Shown piece by piece: positions 1 to 8,907 of a DNA stretch of 64,000 bases. Under the pieces are notes generated by a model. It worked only from the letters and a program-made list of their open reading frames with translations. It was not told the DNA's origin and did not search any database. Position 1 is the stretch's first letter. Every line of letters starts with the position of its first letter. Both the position numbers and the translations under genes were made by a program. Source of the DNA: Methanobrevibacter millerae. GTDB lineage: Archaea > Methanobacteriota > Methanobacteria > Methanobacteriales > Methanobacteriaceae. The stretch spans positions 1,720,001 to 1,784,000 of the forward strand of contig NZ_CP011266.1 of assembly GCF_001477655.1 (NCBI RefSeq), written 5' to 3'.

Positions 1-2
1 GT

Positions 3-563
3 GATGATCAATGGGATATGTTAAACCTTGAAAATAGATATATTATTGATATTGGTGCCAATAATGCTGATACTGCATTATATTTTGCTAAAAATGGTTC
101 TTGCGTTATTGCTTTTGAACCCGTGAAGCATATTTATGAATTAGGACTTGAAAATATCAAACTTAATCCTTCATTAAAAGATAAAATCCAATATATAAAT
201 AAAGCTGTTGGTGCTAAAAAAGGAATGTTAAATATTAATGCAGAATCTCTAAAAGACTATGCGGATGGAAATGATTCATATGACATAGAAATAATAACAA
301 TAGATGATATAATTAATGATTATAATTTCCCATATGATGTTCTAAAAATGGATTGTGGAGGCTGTGAATTTGAAATAATAAAAAATAATGATTTGAGAAA
401 ATTCAATGAAATAATCTTTGAACATCATGCAGATATGGTTAAACAGGATTCTAATCAGTTAATTGATAAATTAAAATCACAAGATTTTAAAATTAAAACA
501 TTTCCATGTAATGCCAGTGATAAACCCTTTGAAGAAATTGGAATAATATATGCTTATAAATAA
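3..563 (+). CDS. FkbM-family methyltransferase, 5-prime end cut by window
   Basis: SAM-dependent methyltransferase of the FkbM type, probably O-methylating a sugar of a surface glycan. The SAM-binding motif I is visible as IDIGANNADTALYF, followed by AFEP at the end of strand 2, and DVLKMDCGGCEFEII fits the family pattern DVLKIDxEGxE near the end of the fold. The reading frame stays open upstream of the first ATG (position 18) to the window edge, so the true start lies outside and the N-terminus is missing. It is followed 12 bases later by a glycosyltransferase and then a flippase and acyltransferase on the same strand, which supports a glycan-modification role. Substrate is unknown. Confidence 0.8.
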   Translation, partial: DDQWDMLNLENRYIIDIGANNADTALYFAKNGSCVIAFEPVKHIYELGLENIKLNPSLKDKIQYINKAVGAKKGMLNINAESLKDYADGNDSYDIEIITIDDIINDYNFPYDVLKMDCGGCEFEIIKNNDLRKFNEIIFEHHADMVKQDSNQLIDKLKSQDFKIKTFPCNASDKPFEEIGIIYAYK

Positions 564-575
564 TATAGGGATTTT

Positions 576-1280
576 ATGAAAATATCAATTATTTGTGTTT
601 ATAATAATAAAACAGTTTTAGATGATTGCTTATTAAAAACACTACATGAACAAAATAATGATTTTGAATTAATTTTAGTAGACAATACTGAAAATAAATT
701 TAACTGTGCTGCTGACGCTTTAAATTATGGTGGAAATAAAGCTACTGGAGAGTTATTATTATTTATACACCAAGATGTGAAATTATTTGAAAATAACTTA
801 AACGATATTATAGAATACTGTGAAAAATTAGAAAACTTTGGTATTGCAGGTATTGCAGGAACTGATTTGAATGAAGGCTATATGAAAAGTTGTGGAATCC
901 ATAACATCCCCCCAAAACCCATGTGTGATAATCAAATAACTAAAATTGAAAGAGTGCAAACATTAGATGAAGTATTACTAATAATACCTCAAGATATTTT
1001 TAAATCATATAAATTTAATAATAAACTTTGTAATGACTGGCACTTATATGGGGGAGAATATTGTCTGAATTTGATAAAAAATGGATACTCAGTATATGTA
1101 CTTCCAATAAAATTATATCATTATTCAAATGCGAATTCAATGTCAGTAGAATATTTCATTACTTTAAAAAGAATATTTAATTATTATAAGAATGATTTTG
1201 ATATTATTCATACAAATTGCTGGGGAAGTCATAACCCAAAAAAAACAAATTATACTAAATTTAATAATTATTTACAATAA
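576..1280 (+). CDS. GT2-like glycosyltransferase
   Basis: 234-residue glycosyltransferase with a GT-A fold similar to the StrF-type branch of family 2. It opens with ISIICVYNN (nucleotide-binding strand), has LILVDN near residue 35 and FIHQDV near residue 64. The HQDV stretch takes the place of the usual DxD metal site, as seen in this branch. A probable ribosome binding site, AGGGATT, lies just before the ATG. No membrane segment is apparent, so it should act on the cytoplasmic face. The position between a methyltransferase and a flippase suggests it builds a lipid-linked or protein-linked oligosaccharide. Donor and acceptor cannot be told from sequence. Confidence 0.75.
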   Translation: MKISIICVYNNKTVLDDCLLKTLHEQNNDFELILVDNTENKFNCAADALNYGGNKATGELLLFIHQDVKLFENNLNDIIEYCEKLENFGIAGIAGTDLNEGYMKSCGIHNIPPKPMCDNQITKIERVQTLDEVLLIIPQDIFKSYKFNNKLCNDWHLYGGEYCLNLIKNGYSVYVLPIKLYHYSNANSMSVEYFITLKRIFNYYKNDFDIIHTNCWGSHNPKKTNYTKFNNYLQ

Positions 1281-1396
1281 ATCACATCTAAAAGAAATTA
1301 TGCAAAAAATTAGTAAAAAAATAAAAAATTAATTTTTTATATAAATAAATACATAATTATATTAATTTTACAAAATGAATTTATAAAGTGAATTCC

Positions 1397-2827
1397 ATGA
1401 GCAAAATACAAACAATCTTCAAAAATATGAGCTGGCTACTAATATCACAAATAATAGCCAGTGTTTTTGGATTTGTTTGGACTATTTTATTAGCTAGATA
1501 CCTTGGCGTTGATAATTATGGAATTTTAGGATTTGCAGTTTCTATAACTGGAATTTTAGGAGTTATTGATGATTTAGGAATAAGTACATATATTGTTCGC
1601 CATATTTCAACGAATTATGAATCTGCTCCAAAGTATTTGGGCAATACAATACCTTTAAAAGCCATATTTGCGGCTATTAATCTAATTGTCACATTCATCA
1701 TATTAGTTTTACTTAATGTGAATCAATTTACAATATTTATAACATTACTTTTCTCTATTGAATCGATTTTTATATCTTATGTAAATACACTTTATGGGAC
1801 ATTTCAAGCATTTGAAAAGGGTAAATATCAAGGAATTTGTAATATATTAATGAATACAATAACATTAATATTCATTTTAATTTCAATTTTTGCTGATTTA
1901 GGTCTTGAAGGAGTTACATTCGCATACATTTTAGCTAATTTAATCAATCTCATTTATGCATATTACATTTTAAACAAACATATTGTAAAACCAAAATACG
2001 AACTTGACTGGAATTTTTGTAAAAAAGTTACATTATTATCCATTCCCTTTGCGGTGACAGGAATATTATATAGCATTTATTATTCTATTGACATTATTAT
2101 GCTCACCAATATGGTTGGGGATTATGCAACAGGAATTTATAATGCAACTTATAAGCTGATTTCTGTTTTAACCTTATTTTATTCAGTTTATACTGCTGTA
2201 ATATTTCCAGTAATGAGCAGACTATTTAAAAATGATAAAAAATTATTAATAATAAGCTATGAAAAGTCAATCAAATATTTAATGCTCATTATTATACCAA
2301 TAGCTATCGGAACAATGTTTTACTCATTAGATATTATCCAATTAATTTATGGACATAAATATGACCAAGCAGCATCTGTTTTATCAATCTTAATTTGGAC
2401 AGTTTGCCTATTATTCATTAGCGGTGCAAGCAACACTCTTTTAAATGCATCACACAGAGAAGTTACGGTAACAAAGATTTATGCAATAGCTGCTGTATTT
2501 AATGTTGTCTTAAACTTAATCATGATTCCACATTTCTCATACAACGGCGCTGCAATCACAACGGTTTTAAGTGATTTGTTAATTGTATTTATACAGATAT
2601 ATGTAATTTATAAACTAGGACACAGACCAAATAAAAAACTATACAGTGATTTAATAAAAATCGTATTAGGATCAGCAGTTTTAGGAATCGCATTATACTT
2701 CCTAAACCTAAACATGTGGATTGCCATACCTGTTGGAATAATAATATACTTTGCAGTAATAACATTATTAAAATTCTTTGATGATGATGACAAATATGTA
2801 ATTAGAGAAATATTGGGTAGAAACTAG
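1397..2827 (+). CDS. Polysaccharide flippase, Wzx-like (MATE/MOP superfamily)
   Basis: Integral membrane protein of about 476 residues with roughly 14 hydrophobic helices and the MOP-type opening WLLISQIIASVFGFVWTILL. Proteins of this group flip lipid-linked oligosaccharides across the membrane. I prefer the ATG at 1397 to the GTG at 1388, because that GTG forms part of a likely ribosome binding site (GTGA) five bases ahead of 1397. The gene follows a glycosyltransferase after about 110 bases of very AT-rich sequence and abuts the acyltransferase with no gap, so the two are probably co-transcribed. The family is clear; the carried glycan is not. Confidence 0.85.
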   Translation: MSKIQTIFKNMSWLLISQIIASVFGFVWTILLARYLGVDNYGILGFAVSITGILGVIDDLGISTYIVRHISTNYESAPKYLGNTIPLKAIFAAINLIVTFIILVLLNVNQFTIFITLLFSIESIFISYVNTLYGTFQAFEKGKYQGICNILMNTITLIFILISIFADLGLEGVTFAYILANLINLIYAYYILNKHIVKPKYELDWNFCKKVTLLSIPFAVTGILYSIYYSIDIIMLTNMVGDYATGIYNATYKLISVLTLFYSVYTAVIFPVMSRLFKNDKKLLIISYEKSIKYLMLIIIPIAIGTMFYSLDIIQLIYGHKYDQAASVLSILIWTVCLLFISGASNTLLNASHREVTVTKIYAIAAVFNVVLNLIMIPHFSYNGAAITTVLSDLLIVFIQIYVIYKLGHRPNKKLYSDLIKIVLGSAVLGIALYFLNLNMWIAIPVGIIIYFAVITLLKFFDDDDKYVIREILGRN

Positions 2828-3817
2828 ATGAAAAGCAAAGAGAGAATATTTTACTTTGATGTGCTAAGGGCATTTGCAATAATAGCTGTAATAATATGTC
2901 ATGTAGGCCACTTTTTCGGCCCGCTAACAACACCTGCACAGATTATAAGCGAACTTACATTCATTAATATCGGCATGGCCGGCGTTCCAATCTTTCTGAT
3001 GATCAGCGGAGCACTGCTTTTAAACAGAGAGTATCCAAACCTTAAAAACTTTTTAAAACACAGGTTTGCAAGAATCATCTACCCATTTATCTTCTGGACC
3101 ATATTAATTCTAGGACAACTTTACTACCATGGATACAATTCTAAGTTCATCTGGGGAGTTTTTATTGGTGAGCCGTCAATTCTGTGGTATTTTTGGACAC
3201 TGATCGGAATATACCTGTTCATTCCTGTTTTAAACTCGTTTATTAAGGATTATAAAATCAAAGGAGCTGAATACTTTTTGGCAATCTGGCTTTTTACAAT
3301 TATTCTGAAAACATTCAATGCTTATCCTTTATGGAGCCATTTCAACCTGGACATGTTTGCAAACTATATAGGATATCCTGTTTTGGGATACTGGATTTCA
3401 AACAAAAAGTTCAATATCAATGACAAGAAGCTATGCATTGCAGGTCTTATAATATTTTTAATTTCCCTTGCAGTCTTTGTATATTGCTGTTATACAAATT
3501 TCAGTTTAGCCCAGTATCAAAACCTTCCGAACATGCTTGAGGCAGCGGGACTGTTTATATTCATCATGTGCCTTGACAGACTAAACAGATTCGAGTCAAT
3601 AAAAGATGGTTTTATAGGTAATGCAATACTGTCCCTAAGTATATGCAGTTACGGAATGTACTTTTCACACACCATTGTCGTAAAGGCACTTTCATACCAC
3701 AATCCAGGATCCAACACGTTATTCCCGTTAATGTTTGTGCTGATAGTATTTTTAAGCTGGCTTTTACCATATGTGTTAAGCAAGATTCCATATGTAAAGA
3801 CTTTCAGCGGGGTTTAA
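2828..3817 (+). CDS. Acyltransferase-3 family membrane protein
   Basis: 329-residue membrane O-acyltransferase (acyltransferase-3/OafA-like) with about ten transmembrane segments. The family signature is in the first helix: Arg14 and His25 spaced R-x10-H in VLRAFAIIAVIICHV. A second conserved stretch, SGALLLNR, lies near residue 80. It probably transfers acetyl or another acyl group to a surface sugar. It starts directly after the flippase stop codon. Its 3-prime part and about 200 bases of downstream sequence recur in decayed form near 6.7-7.3 kb and 14.45-14.7 kb, and a full paralogue lies at 20.7-21.7 kb on the other strand. Acyl donor and acceptor are unknown. Confidence 0.85.
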   Translation: MKSKERIFYFDVLRAFAIIAVIICHVGHFFGPLTTPAQIISELTFINIGMAGVPIFLMISGALLLNREYPNLKNFLKHRFARIIYPFIFWTILILGQLYYHGYNSKFIWGVFIGEPSILWYFWTLIGIYLFIPVLNSFIKDYKIKGAEYFLAIWLFTIILKTFNAYPLWSHFNLDMFANYIGYPVLGYWISNKKFNINDKKLCIAGLIIFLISLAVFVYCCYTNFSLAQYQNLPNMLEAAGLFIFIMCLDRLNRFESIKDGFIGNAILSLSICSYGMYFSHTIVVKALSYHNPGSNTLFPLMFVLIVFLSWLLPYVLSKIPYVKTFSGV

Positions 3818-4016
3818 CTACCACATTATTTTTACTAATTATCAAAATTTAAGAAAAGCATGTACATTACATATCAATTAATAATGCAAAAAATAAATAA
3901 AAATAATATATTGAAAAGTAACTTCAACAAAATTAATTAATATCTAATTAACCCTTGAAATTATAATATCTAAAATTAATTATTCAAGCATGAATTTCTG
4001 ATGTCTAAGTTTTGTT
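3425..4016 (+). repeat. Island direct repeat, copy A (intact gene end plus downstream DNA)
   Basis: Reference copy of a direct repeat. It covers roughly the last 390 bases of the intact acyltransferase gene and about 200 bases of AT-rich DNA after its stop codon. Recognisable shared pieces are the coding end (LSWLLPYVLSKIPYVKTFSGV in translation, split over 3751-3814), the post-stop stretch beginning taactaccacattattttta, and a tract ending near the word aagttttgtta. Copies B and C match by eye with substitutions and small gaps. Boundaries are approximate. Confidence 0.7.
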
Positions 4017-4707
4017 ATATATGTTCCCCACTATTGAAATATAAACTTAGAAAAATCATCAACCAATTCCACAAGTATGTAAAACAGATAGATGATAAAA
4101 ATATCAAAAAAAGTCGAAAATTATTACATATAAACCAATCACAAAATAATAAAGAACTTATACAAGACTAAAAATGAAATACAAACATTTTTAGATTATC
4201 AAATGAAATTTGACTAAAAAACACATAAAATAAGCCTATATAATTTTACAGACTTACTAAAATCCTCCCCAATGTTATCCCCAATGACATGTCCTTTTTC
4301 ACAAAATGCATTAAATCAATTTAATTATCCAAATACCTGAAATTATTCTAATTTTGTAAAATTGCTCCCACATTGTAAAATTTACCTCAATATAACATCA
4401 TATATAATCCCATATGGTTTAAATCAAACAGATAATAATTTATATAGAAAAATATAACATAACTAATGTAAATTCCTATTATGTCCGCGCGAACTATTTT
4501 TATTAATAATACTAAAATAGTACAATCAAAGGACATTATAGAGTATCCAATGTAAATGAAACATATCATTCCCAACACAACCTTGAAATTAATATGGTGC
4601 CAACAGGTTAAAATACATAGATTAATATATAATCCATCAAAACATTGTCTCTAAATTTAATTAATTTAGGTAGATTTAAAATTTAATAAACTATACGGGG
4701 TAATAAC
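3818..4707. other. Gene-poor AT-rich interval with a nested inverted repeat
   Basis: About 890 bases with no convincing gene. The first 200 bases belong to repeat copy A. Further right is a nested inverted repeat: ATGTCC (4481-4486) with GGACAT (4531-4536), enclosing ACTATTTT (4493-4500) with AAAATAGT (4514-4521). The word AATGTAAAT flanks it at about 4465 and 4549. The structure could be a small mobile remnant or a transcribed hairpin; neither is proven. A 63-codon hydrophobic open frame on the reverse strand here looks spurious. Confidence 0.5.
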
Positions 4708-5106
4708 ATGACAACATCAATATTATTAGATACAAACATCATCATTTATCGTGAAGACAATGATGTAATAAAAAAAGACATTCAAGAACTTTCAAAAATT
4801 TTACATAAAGAAGATTTCAAAATTTATGTTCATGAAAATTCTTTTAATGATATAAACAATGATAAAAACGATGAAAGAAAAGAAATAATGTCCTCAAAAA
4901 TGAATACATATCCAATTCTCAAAACTAAATATAATTTTCAAGATGATGAAGATTTTTTAAGCATAGTTGGATATAAAGAAAACACCCATGATTTTGTAGA
5001 TAATTCTTTATTATATTCAATATTAAAAGGAGAATGTACTTTTCTAATAACAAATGATAATGGAATTCACAAAAAAGCAAAAAAAGTTAGACCATATCGA
5101 ACCTAA
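4708..5106 (+). CDS. PIN-domain module, first half of a frameshifted PIN-GNAT-PUA gene
   Basis: PIN-type RNase domain of 132 codons. The acidic metal-binding residues expected of the fold are present: Asp8 in LLDTN, Glu43, Asp98 in FVDNS and Asp117 in ITNDNG. The last correct residues are IHKKAKK; after a run of seven A (5079-5085) the frame ends quickly at TAA. Reading one base further on joins this domain to the next frame as IHKKAKK-LDHIEPNF, a natural continuation of a PIN protein, so both frames appear to be one original gene. The preceding sequence CGGGGTAATA supplies a ribosome binding site. Biological role is inferred to be toxin- or defence-like RNA cleavage. Confidence 0.65.
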   Translation: MTTSILLDTNIIIYREDNDVIKKDIQELSKILHKEDFKIYVHENSFNDINNDKNDERKEIMSSKMNTYPILKTKYNFQDDEDFLSIVGYKENTHDFVDNSLLYSILKGECTFLITNDNGIHKKAKKVRPYRT

Positions 5107-6190
5107 TTTCAGCGAAAGAATCTTTAACACACAAGAATTAATCAATAATTTCAAAGAATATACTCCGAAATATCCATACATTATTGAAAAAACAACAATG
5201 GATTATTTAAATATCAATGATCCTCTCTTTGACAAATTAAAAAGAGATTATGAAGAGTTTGAAGGTTGGTTTAAATCCAAACAATCAGAAAAAAGGAATT
5301 GTTTAGTTTATAATAAACCAGATAAAAGTCATGGTGCATTATTAATCTATAAAAAAGAAGATGAAACAATACCTCTGGATAATAAAATATTGCCCATAAA
5401 AAATAGAGTAAAAATTGCAACAATGATTGTAACCAGCGAAGGTTATAAGATTGGAGAATTCTTATTAAAATGGATAATAGATTATGCTTTGAAAAATAAC
5501 CTAGATGAACTCTATTTGACCCATTTTGAAGAAGAAGATGATTCTCTAATTTATCTAATTAAAGAATATGGATTCCAGTTAGAAGGAAAAAATAACAGAG
5601 GAGAGGTTGTTTATGTAAAATCTATTAATAAATCTCAAATTACTCAAAACATTGAAAATGAAATTCATCAGAATTCTCCATTAAAAATTGATAAAAAGTA
5701 TTATCCATATTTCTATGATGGGCTAGAAGTAAAAAAATTCATAGTACCTATTAAAGAGGAGTATCATGAGAAATTATTCTTATCTAACCCTGAACAAAGT
5801 GCATTATTCGGCCACATTACAATTTCAAATAACACCATTAAAAAAGCATATTTATCCAAAGCAAGAATTAATGTAAAAGAGGGAGATGTTCTTTTATTTT
5901 ATGAAACTCCTAAAAAAGGCATTTCCCAAATAGGTATTGTTGAATCTTCCAATAAAGATTTAAATATAGAAAACATAAATAAAACTGTAGGAAAACGATC
6001 AGTTTATTCACAGAATGAATTGAAAAATTTTGAAGGAAAAAATTTAGTGATTCTATTTATACACACAAAAGAATTTGACAAGATTCCTTATGAAACATTG
6101 AAAAAAGAAGGCATTATTAAAGGTGCTCCACAATCAATTCAAAGTCTAGAGCATGAAAAATATTTAAAACTAAAAAAGATGATAAAATGA
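5054..6190 (+). CDS. GNAT acetyltransferase plus PUA-like (EVE/ASCH-type) domains, second half of the frameshifted gene
   Basis: 378-codon frame overlapping the PIN frame by 53 bases. Residues about 50-190 look like a GNAT acetyltransferase, with the cofactor loop region IATMIVTSEGYKIGEFLLKW. Residues about 225-378 look like a PUA-superfamily EVE or ASCH domain, with GDVLLFYETPKKGISQIGIVE as its core; such domains bind modified bases or RNA. Residues 11-30 (LDHIEP to ELI) read as the end of a PIN domain, so this is the +1 continuation of the preceding gene. It could be made by +1 frameshifting, by transcript slippage on A7, or by re-initiation at ATG 5054; otherwise the gene is broken. The next gene overlaps its stop (ATGA). 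Confidence 0.6.
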   Translation: MIMEFTKKQKKLDHIEPNFSERIFNTQELINNFKEYTPKYPYIIEKTTMDYLNINDPLFDKLKRDYEEFEGWFKSKQSEKRNCLVYNKPDKSHGALLIYKKEDETIPLDNKILPIKNRVKIATMIVTSEGYKIGEFLLKWIIDYALKNNLDELYLTHFEEEDDSLIYLIKEYGFQLEGKNNRGEVVYVKSINKSQITQNIENEIHQNSPLKIDKKYYPYFYDGLEVKKFIVPIKEEYHEKLFLSNPEQSALFGHITISNNTIKKAYLSKARINVKEGDVLLFYETPKKGISQIGIVESSNKDLNIENINKTVGKRSVYSQNELKNFEGKNLVILFIHTKEFDKIPYETLKKEGIIKGAPQSIQSLEHEKYLKLKKMIK

Positions 6191-6588
6191 ATCTTTTAAT
6201 ATCAATTAAACCCGAATTTGTTAAAAAAATATTGGCTTATGAGAAATTATATGAATTTAGAAAATCTATTTTCAAAGAGGATGTTGATAAAATTTTCATT
6301 TACTCAACATATCCTGTCAAAAAAATCGTCGGTTATTTTGAAGTGAACGAAATAATATGTGAATCACCACAGGAATTATGGAATTCATTTTCCGAAGTTT
6401 CAGGAATTTCAAAAAAAGATTTTTTCAAATATTACGCCAATTCAAATGAAGGTTTTGCAATAAAAATTGATAATTTACACATTTTTGAAGAGTACATTGA
6501 CATGAGCCAATATGATGATTTTAGAGCACCCCAATCATTTTGTTATGTTGAAAATAATAAGTGTCTAAGGGAATTATTATTAGTTTAA
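6187..6588 (+). CDS. ASCH-domain protein (PUA superfamily)
   Basis: 133-residue single-domain protein. Its beginning, ISIKPEFVKKILAYEKLYEF followed by RK, is the ASCH signature (strand, helix, then the E-x-R motif), and the segment VDKIFIYSTYPVKKIVGYFE is the next conserved block. ASCH domains are predicted RNA- or nucleotide-binding modules, and some are hydrolases or regulators. The ATG overlaps the stop codon of the GNAT/PUA frame by four bases, implying translational coupling, so it probably works with that protein. It is the last gene before repeat copy B. Function is not established beyond the family. Confidence 0.7.
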   Translation: MNLLISIKPEFVKKILAYEKLYEFRKSIFKEDVDKIFIYSTYPVKKIVGYFEVNEIICESPQELWNSFSEVSGISKKDFFKYYANSNEGFAIKIDNLHIFEEYIDMSQYDDFRAPQSFCYVENNKCLRELLLV

Positions 6589-6670
6589 TAGCTAAATTTT
6601 AAAAATAAGCCAATTTAATCTTATTTTAAATTTTTTTATAATATGATATTTTATAAAATTAATTATATTG

Positions 6671-7063
6671 AAAAAAGCTATGTATAATAGGTTTGATAAT
6701 GCAAATAATTTCTCTAGCAGTATTTGTTTATCTCGGTTACACAAAAGTCAGTCTCATAAGATATGAAAACCTGCCGAACATGTTTATGGGAGTCGGACTG
6801 TTCCTGTTCGTAATGTGTCTTGCAGATTAAATAAATTCGACCCAATCAAAGACAATTTCATCGCAAAGGCGATACTCTCCCTAAGCGTTTGCAGCTACGC
6901 AGTGTACTTTTCACACACAATAGTCGTAAAGGAACTTTCTTATCACAATCCCTGATCCAACATGTTATTCCCCGTAATGTTTGTGCTGATAGTATTTTTA
7001 AGCTGGCTTTTACCTTATGTGTTAAGCAAGATTCGATACGTCAAGACTTTCAGTGGGGTTTAA
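6671..7063 (+). pseudogene. Decayed 3-prime end of an acyltransferase-3 gene
   Basis: Remnant of the C-terminal third of an acyltransferase-3. In translation it gives stretches such as LSVCSYAVYFSHTIVVKELS and LSWLLPYVLSKIRYVKTFSG, matching the intact gene at 2828-3817 closely. The frame is broken near 6825, where the word gacagactaaacagattcga of the intact gene is shortened, and by an in-frame TGA at about 6954-6956. There is no start region. The homology continues past the old stop codon (7061-7063) into non-coding DNA to about 7266. Confidence 0.8.
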
Positions 7064-7266
7064 CTACCACATTATTTTTACTAATTATCAAAATTTTAGA
7101 AAATCATGTACATTTCATATCAATTAATGATGCAAAAAATAAATAAAAATAATATAATAAAAAGTAGCTTCAATAAAATTAATTAATATCTAATTAACCA
7201 TCGAAATTATAATGCAGAAAATTAATTATTCGAGTACAAATTTTTTTGATGTATGAAGTTTTGTTA
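6671..7266 (+). repeat. Island direct repeat, copy B
   Basis: Degenerate copy of 3425-4016 in the same orientation, including the non-coding part after the old stop codon (taactaccacattattttta, then aattatcaaaatttta and the tract ending gaagttttgtta). Similarity extends slightly upstream of 6700 (AGCTATG, AGGT, ATAAT words in the same order). Boundaries are by eye. Confidence 0.7.
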
Positions 7267-7458
7267 AGGTGCGTATAAAAATCCCACAGCATTGCAAGAA
7301 AAAAATTATAAAACAATGGATTTACTCATACTCTTAATTATCATATCAAAATTTCTACTCTACTTTTTCATCAATTACGACAATTAAAAGTAAAACAACT
7401 AATTTTAAAGATTAATTAGTTAAACCTATTAAACGTTTAAATATTTTAAGTAAAATTA

Positions 7459-8907
7459 TCACCTACCCAACAAATTCTCTTCAAAACGATTCAAAAAGTT
7501 TTCTTCATCAATATCTAAAAATTTTTTAAACAAAACAAATTCTTCATAAAATTCATTATAATTCTCTTTAATTTCATCATCATCCAAATGATTGAATTCA
7601 TAAATGACACTGAAAATGAATAATTTAGAGTAGTATACAAAAAATTTATTTCTGTGATGTGTGATATTATATGACCATTCACTATCTAAATTTTTAAGTT
7701 TAACGAATAATTCTTTCATTGAATCCAATAATTTCTTATTATCATATTTATAGTAATAATAATGAATTATAAAATTACAATAATCTGTGCAAAGAATATT
7801 TAAAGCCATTTTTTTCTCATTTAACGAATTTAAAAGGTGATTATTCCATTTATTATAAATTAACTCGAAAATATATTTAGAATTTTCACATTCATTACAT
7901 TTATTTAACATTTTTGTCCTAACATTAATTTCACTAATATAATCACTCAGTTGAATTGAATCAATTAATATATTTAAATCATCTTTAGATAATTCACAAA
8001 ACATTCCACCCATTATCTCGTTGAAAAACTCATCATGCATAAAAATATCCATGAGTCCTTTAAAGAGAGTTTTATTCAAATGATAAAGTTGAATACACAT
8101 ATTTACAATAATATCATAATAATCATCAATATCATCCGAAGATACACTTAAAAACTTCATTAAAAAACAAAACAATGTTTTTTCTTTAATTTTATCATGT
8201 TTAATGAAAAATGAATTTATTTGATTAAAAGACATGCATTTTATAATTAAAACCAAAGAAAATACATTATCCGAATCCAATAACCTTTCAAATAAATCAA
8301 AATTATATTCATGTAACACATAAATCATTTGATAAAAATGATTAGGCAAGATAAATTTATTATTTTTTATTAATGGATTATATTTTTTAAAATCTATTTG
8401 TCTTAATGAAGTAATTAAAGTCTCTTCCTCATTAAGAGAGTTTAATTTATCAAAATACATCACTAAAACTTCATCAGCAGCTTGAATTTTAATGTTATTC
8501 AAAATTTCAAATATTATTAGAAGAATTTCATTAAATCGCTCATCTAAATCCTGTTTATTAACCAATTCTCCAATAGGCAAATCGATTAAACTATTAGCAT
8601 GTAAAAATATGAAAAAATAAACTATATTAATTTCATTTAGACCCTTTTGAAATATGGAAATTAATGATTTTATAATAGCTACTTTTTTTTCGATTGAATC
8701 CACAATAAAAACATTATTATCTATTTTGTTAATTAATTTGTTTAATAAAACACGCAAATCTAAATTTTCACTATTTCCAACATATTCCATATAAATAAAA
8801 TCTTCAGAAGAAAATTTAGATAAATCTTCAATAATCAAATTTAAATCATTATCTGATGAAATTTGATTAAACTCTTCCAAATTATTTATTATTTTGGATA
8901 TTTCCAT
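7459..8907 (-). CDS. Large all-helical protein, partner of the PLD-like gene
   Basis: About 482 residues with no recognised family. It is rich in Leu, Ile, Asn and acidic residues and looks all-alpha, like a helical solenoid. No signal peptide, membrane segment or catalytic motif is apparent. I place the start at the ATG at 8907, preceded by AAAGGGGAATTTAAT with a good ribosome binding site, rather than nine codons further up. That start overlaps the end of the upstream PLD-like gene by 19 bases, so the two are translationally coupled and likely form one complex. A scaffold or sensor role is a guess from shape and coupling alone. Confidence 0.7.
   Translation of the reverse strand: MEISKIINNLEEFNQISSDNDLNLIIEDLSKFSSEDFIYMEYVGNSENLDLRVLLNKLINKIDNNVFIVDSIEKKVAIIKSLISIFQKGLNEINIVYFFIFLHANSLIDLPIGELVNKQDLDERFNEILLIIFEILNNIKIQAADEVLVMYFDKLNSLNEEETLITSLRQIDFKKYNPLIKNNKFILPNHFYQMIYVLHEYNFDLFERLLDSDNVFSLVLIIKCMSFNQINSFFIKHDKIKEKTLFCFLMKFLSVSSDDIDDYYDIIVNMCIQLYHLNKTLFKGLMDIFMHDEFFNEIMGGMFCELSKDDLNILIDSIQLSDYISEINVRTKMLNKCNECENSKYIFELIYNKWNNHLLNSLNEKKMALNILCTDYCNFIIHYYYYKYDNKKLLDSMKELFVKLKNLDSEWSYNITHHRNKFFVYYSKLFIFSVIYEFNHLDDDEIKENYNEFYEEFVLFKKFLDIDEENFLNRFEENLLGR

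Larger units (their letters stand above)
6589..7458. other. Gene-free interval holding repeat copy B
   Basis: 870 bases between the forward ASCH gene and the reverse-strand solenoid gene. Positions about 6671-7266 are repeat copy B. The remaining 190 bases next to 7458 are AT-rich and lie downstream of the reverse-strand genes; no other feature is visible. Confidence 0.6.

Noticed and set aside
4387-4578. 63-codon hydrophobic frame on the reverse strand
   Set aside because: Lies in very AT-rich DNA over an inverted repeat, with no ribosome binding site and no recognisable family; composition alone explains it.
5079-5087. Classic -1 ribosomal frameshift on A7
   Set aside because: A -1 shift here would read AGT TAG and stop at once; only a +1 shift or one A fewer joins the domains.
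6889-7146. 85-codon frame in repeat copy B, similar to a 69-codon frame in copy A
   Set aside because: Both are out-of-frame readings of the acyltransferase end; their mutual similarity comes from the DNA repeat.
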